Assembly: GCA_900618425.1 (NCBI GenBank)
Contig: UZAN01043325.1
Coordinates: forward strand, 7,501-42,116
Length of the DNA stretch: 34,616 bases
Direction: 5' to 3'
Origin: Echinostoma caproni
Lineage: Eukaryota; Platyhelminthes; Trematoda; Plagiorchiida; Echinostomatidae
Of the stretch, positions 29,901 to 34,616 are shown piece by piece. Position numbers and translations under genes: made by a program. Position 1 is the stretch's first letter. Each line of letters opens with the position of its first letter. Below the pieces are notes generated by a model. It saw nothing but the letters and a program-made list of their open reading frames with translations, did not search any database and was not told the DNA's origin.

Positions 29901-32900
29901 TTGTATCCCTGATTGGTTAAATAGCATGAAAATTGTGGGTGGATCCCGATAAACAAGTCACGTTTTAGTTTGTCAACTGTCTAACTGCATTAAACGACAA
30001 TGACGGCTGAGAGTCACGCTCTTTGTAGTGGACATATAGTCAAGTGCCCCGAAGATTATGTTCAAGGTGCAACTCTTTTGTTCAGTGCGATTTGGAGGCA
30101 ATTCAGATCTAACGACCGAAAGTACACATTACAATCCGTGCAACACAAACATATGACTAGGAAAATCAGACTGATAGAAAAACTCATTTCTGTCACTTGA
30201 TTGATCGTTTGATATTTTGTCTCGCTGTTTGCGGTTGGAATGAGTTCGACTTGAGTAGACCATATAACCCTGATTAGGTGGTTCCTGGAGGAATAGTAGA
30301 AAACATTGAGAATTTCCAGTGCTAAACTGAGCTTAATCATTTTATTGTCATTTTACACTACCCAAGAACCACCTTGAATTATTCTGAGAGGAATTTGTCT
30401 TAGAAAAAGAAGCTTATCAAAATCCGAACTGCTCCAACTTCACCTCACAAATCGTAAAATGCGTCAACAAACAAGCGGTGATACTGAAAATTTCGAGCTA
30501 TAGAGTATCATCAGCGTTGTCATCATCATCATCAGCATCTCACTCAAACTACTTTTCACAACCGCATCGAGAATAGAGGCATGTTAAGCCCGTTACACCA
30601 GCAAGCATAATCAGATTACACTTCACTTGGTTCATACTAAATGTACCTATCTTTGCAACCTTACTTCTTACAACTAATAGGGCTCACATGAACACCAGTT
30701 CCAGGGCCTCAATCGGAACTATGGCAAATCTGGCAATAAGTCATATAACGGAGTACTTTGGGAACATGCTGATCGTACAGTGAGCAAAAAGCAGACATGC
30801 GATAGCTGCTAACCGCTGCTCAACTGTTTCAGTATTACAACACATAGGAATAGTACATTATAAATAATTCAACTGCTGTTTTCGCTGTTGTTAGAGAGAT
30901 TATTGCATTTAATTATCCCATTTGCTTTTTATAAGCAAGCATCATTCAAGGGAAACAATTGTAAGGAGGAAGAAATTAATTATTTTCAAAACTTTCACAT
31001 CACTCCCGGGTCTAACTAGAGTAGAAAAGCTTCCGATAACACTCTGTAGGATCTAAACTTACAAATTAATCACGACACTGTTCAATTTGGGATTTATTTT
31101 ATTACAGTAAATTTATATTGACGCCGTCAATGCTTTCAGTATTTATACGTGTAATGCTCATCGATTCCAGCGGTACGATAAAAATTCTGACAGTAAAACA
31201 CACGTGTTCAGTCCATCAAGTGTCCCAGGTTCGATCTTCAATGCGGTCGATACACGAGGCCTGATGATACCGAAACAGATATGCGGTGCTTTTCAACGTT
31301 CCTGTACAAATAGTGAAAATCAGTTTAACACATTATTACTGGATGAGTGGTACGTACAAACAGACTCATACTCGAAATGAGTCCTCGAACGCCACGGTTT
31401 ATTCGTTTTAAACTGTAAACATATCAGTTCCCGACGAAAGAAAAGCAAGTTTTTGTGCGAAATGTTGACGTCCTCTAGTATTTGCTTTATACATTTGACA
31501 TATAATTTAAAGGTAGTAATAGATGAATGAATATATTTTTTTATGAGTTTAACATTGAATCCTATGTTTTTTTGATGATTTCATCTCCAAGTCGCCAGAA
31601 TCAGATTTTTAAGTTCCCAGGGCTGTAACGGACTTGTTTCAAAACCTTTTGTTATTTGTTCATAATCAGGAAGAAAGTAAGAAAGACAGAGAAAGAGGAA
31701 CAGAAATATTTCGAAATAACTCCCTGCATCGGAAACCAGCGAAAACATTCACTTTCTGATGTTGCTGGATTCGAAATTTTACATAAATACGAAGTCACCA
31801 CGGATGTAGGTGATGATTTCAATTGGAATAACCATTTTCAGGTGTATCACACTTTTACTGAGCAAAAGGTGCATACATATAAGGCATGGAACTAAATCTA
31901 AATCGATTAACTCAGTGAATAAGTGCAGGACTCACGACTCAGCACCTACTGATTGGTTCGATCCGTCACAGGCTTGATGAATATACGCTTATGCTGAATT
32001 ATAGTTTACATAGATAAAAAGGGTATACACAAATTACAAATCTTTGAATAGAACATAATGTAGCGAACAAGACTTGTTTTCAGTGATTCGTCTACTTTGG
32101 CTAATACATTTCAATTTATAGTATATCTGATATGTTGACATCTACATGACGCAAAAATTCATTCACTCACCTACTGATTGAAGCTCCACGAAAATGACTT
32201 CATCTTACTTATCTGTACATAACAAACTATATTCATTATTCTCGTAAAAAACATATCTCTTGTTTAAACCAAACACCAAAATAAGGGCTTAGTAACCCAG
32301 GTGTCACTTATTCATCGCACCGCATAGGATGCATCTGCCGTCCTCTGTTATCGCACATTATTGTCGTTTGTTTGGAATGCACGCACGATCCATAAAACTT
32401 TTCGATTCTCACAACTAAACGTGTACTGATTTGCATTTGATTCTTTTAACATGATTGGACATAGCAGTACACATTTCACATGGTTTCGGTTCTATCACTT
32501 GATGTGATTTCCGGCTTCTCTTTGAATTGCACACTAAAGTGCGATCCAAATTAGACTACATTTTGGTACCTCATACAGTGCACAAAATGCGTCCGGTGCA
32601 ACCCCACCCTCACTTCACTGTTCTGCAATTACTGGTGACAGTGGCTCAATAGGGTCAGGAAATTCGATACACTTATGCCACTTTATTGAGCTCGCATACG
32701 GATTTGGGTTGTATCCCTAAAAGCAACGAAATGCTTTTCTTGCACCCCGTAGCCGAATTTTGAAAACAAATACTCGGCGACTAAATGCATCAAGCTTTAA
32801 TACCCAGAGCTGAAAAATGTTCAGGTATATTTAAAATAACATTATGGGTTGTCTCGATTTCGACTTTATCAGTCTTCAAATGATGAGTGGCACTAAAGGC

Positions 32901-34440
32901 GGTTCCATCTGATTGAACTCTTCTAACCAGCAAAACCCCGAGCGCTTTCAATAGCGATGAAATTAAGAGTGTGCCTAGGGGTAATCAATGACCTTGATAT
33001 TATGATACTTCAGCCATATTTTTGATTTGGATTATATGTATAGTGGTACTGTCTTGTTGAACATATATGGACCACGACCGATATTCCGAAACTGCAGTGA
33101 GATGAAAGTCCTGATCTTGGTGTACGTGCCATCGATCCGTGACTTACCGTCCACAAAAATATTACCCTCAAAACAATAGCAGAGTCACCGTTAAATGGCT
33201 GACGGTGAGATTTCTTCTTCGCATGTTATGTCAGCAGCACCTTAGTTGAATAAATCAAATTGATCTGCAATATGCCATTCAAGGTAGTGCCCTCGTGTTG
33301 GCATCGTGCTGAATGTATCACTTTTTGCACATGGCGAGCACTAAAATTCCATTTTATGCACGTATCCGACTTTGAAATCCTTGATATTTGGTTTGATGTA
33401 ATGCGAAAAAATGTTTCTTGGCCTCCTCTCGAGGACACTTTTGTCAAATCCCATCTACCTAGTCATGGGTCTCAGAGCTTAGATACCTCGAAAAGTCTGA
33501 AATAATTTTCCTCTATCGGTGATCTTCCCACAATCTTGTTTATAGTTAACCCCAAGTCTCCATATTCAGATTGTCCTAACTCAAACATCATCTGTGCGGC
33601 ATAGTAGTTTGTACGTCAAGTAAAGCTTAAAAAGCGCAATTTGATCACATTGAATGCTTACAGATAGCTTACAGGTCATTCATTTTAAGAGCTTTGCTCA
33701 GTGACCTAACACACGATGCACCCCATTTAATACAGTAACTATCTGTGTGTGGCTTATTCCACACACCGTAGGTGAAAAATGGCAAGCACTTAGAAATAAA
33801 GGTCTAAAGAGTATGTCAAAAGCATTTCGCACCCTTCAGGGTTGTCATCCGGGACAAAGATATAAGAGAAAGTTTAAATTCGTAAACTAATCAACTACGG
33901 TGATATAAAACACAGTAACACCGAACACCGGGATAAGCATTTGATGTCCTATATATCTAGTGGGAGTAGTGAACTCACTCCGTTTGGAGGCACGGAGTTT
34001 GGGTGTGTTCCCATTCAAGAATAAAAACCACTTGATGATCAAATGAAGGATCTACCCAAATATTTCCAGATCAAAGGAAAATCCCGTTGTCAACTGTACC
34101 AATGGAACAAATGGATTCTTTATTGTTGTCAGTGGTAGGTTTCACCGAAGCAAATTCCGATGTCAGCAGAGAAACTGCCTTGTAAACTCATCGTCTTATG
34201 ATAGAGATGTGGGTATCCCAGATCAGAATGTATATCAAGTAGACAATCGAAACAACCATAAATCCACCAGTGAAAGCTAACCCGCTCTTCCGATAACACC
34301 AAACACATCCCCATAACATAACAGACCTCAATCGGCCTCGCAGTTTACCAGTAATCCTCAGACTCGATTCCTTTAGTATTAGTAAGCAGCATCAGCCCAT
34401 TATGTTCCATGACAGTAACCAGAATGTGCATTGGCCGATG
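26931..34440. other. 7.5-kb AT-rich region without a recognisable gene
   Basis: Scattered open frames on both strands (for example 28547-28765, 29382-29567, 31656-31895 and 33260-33505) lack domains and paired splice sites. An acidic-codon stretch is on the minus strand at 27300-27400. A SINE copy lies at 31195-31310, and a 7-bp inverted repeat (TGATACT/AGTATCA) at 30479-30510 stands beside an ATC run (30519-30540). Confidence 0.5.
31195..31310 (+). mobile_element. SINE copy with B box and hammerhead lacking stem II
   Basis: The B-box-like GGTTCGATCTT (31229-31239) is followed after about 20 bases by CTGATGATACCGAAACAGAT (31261-31280). Both core blocks, CTGATGA and GAAAC, are intact, but only four bases stand between them instead of fourteen, so stem II is deleted. 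The stem III loop AGAT matches the copy at 5513-5557. The cleavage region reads ATGC and stem I no longer pairs. It is a dead relic of the same family. Confidence 0.75.
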
Positions 34441-34616
34441 AACGGTTTTCGTTGATTTTTGTTCATTCCGAAAAATCTGTACCGATCTTCAAACAATCAA
34501 ACCACAGTTGTGCAACACTCGTATTAGTTCAAGTTCGGAATCGGGAAACACCGATTCTCGTTTCGAAAAGGATGGGGCGAAAAGAAAGCCCGTCGCAGAC
34601 ATCCAAGTATTCTCTG
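34441..34616 (+). CDS. possible partial coding exon running off the window
   Basis: After a TGA at about 34438 the plus-strand frame is open to the end of the window (58 codons). Its last part, NTRISSSSESGNTDSRFEKD and GAKRKPVADIQVFS, has a strongly coding-like polar and charged composition. A possible acceptor CAAACCACAG ends at about 34507. No domain is recognisable, and the minus strand is also open over part of it. A coding exon of a neighbouring gene is possible but not established. Confidence 0.3.

Noticed and set aside
30502..30530. Hammerhead on the minus strand near 30510
   Set aside because: The core is CTGATGA ... GAAAT with no complementary stem II, no UH cleavage site after stem III and no stem I pairing.
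31656..31895. Plus-strand frame of 79 residues
   Set aside because: Lys/Glu-rich start reflects purine-rich sequence; the splice signals around it do not define a consistent exon and no domain is seen.

Overview
This is an intron-rich, AT-rich eukaryotic window full of mobile-element remnants. It is most likely from a parasitic flatworm, probably a digenean fluke. The reasons are a Merlin-type DNA transposon, a tRNA-derived SINE family carrying hammerhead ribozyme cores (as in the schistosome SM-alpha elements), LTR-like remnants, compound TG/TA and TACA microsatellites, and short coding exons in long introns. The organism is inferred, not shown directly. There are assembly gaps: a 637-base N run at 21237-21873 and single Ns at about 10009, 16387 and 21023.

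The one gene I identify firmly is a PRDM14 orthologue on the minus strand, from about 14804 down to 3790. Seven exons join in frame with good splice sites. In transcript order they are 14548-14804 (start uncertain), 12072-12331, 10897-11426, 10310-10439, 8047-8173, 6562-6672 and 3790-4044. They give a diverged PR/SET domain, a long Ser/Thr/Pro-rich linker and five zinc fingers that match vertebrate PRDM14 almost motif for motif. The sixth vertebrate finger is not visible.

Upstream on the same strand are three more exons with compatible phases (25162-25466, 23379-23591, 20467-20736), perhaps a first exon near 26604-26655, and a CpG-containing stretch with an NRF1-like site near 26815. They make an unrecognised protein of about 280 residues, which is either a separate gene or the missing N-terminal part of PRDM14. 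The phases allow both readings. A triple AATAAA at 20078-20101, about 370 bases past the stop, favours a separate gene.

The mobile fraction includes: a complete but decayed Merlin element at 1670-2551 with 23-bp inverted repeats, a 9-bp target duplication and a frameshifted transposase; seven or eight pieces of a tRNA-derived SINE family on both strands, two of which keep an apparently complete minimal type I hammerhead ribozyme (5513-5557 minus and 13433-13475 plus); two diverged LTR-like copies (14927-15390 and 23794-24121); and two copies of a 54-base hairpin repeat with a perfectly conserved 28-base loop length (12514 and 15545). From about 27000 to the right edge I recognise no gene, apart from a possible partial exon running off the window at 34441-34616.
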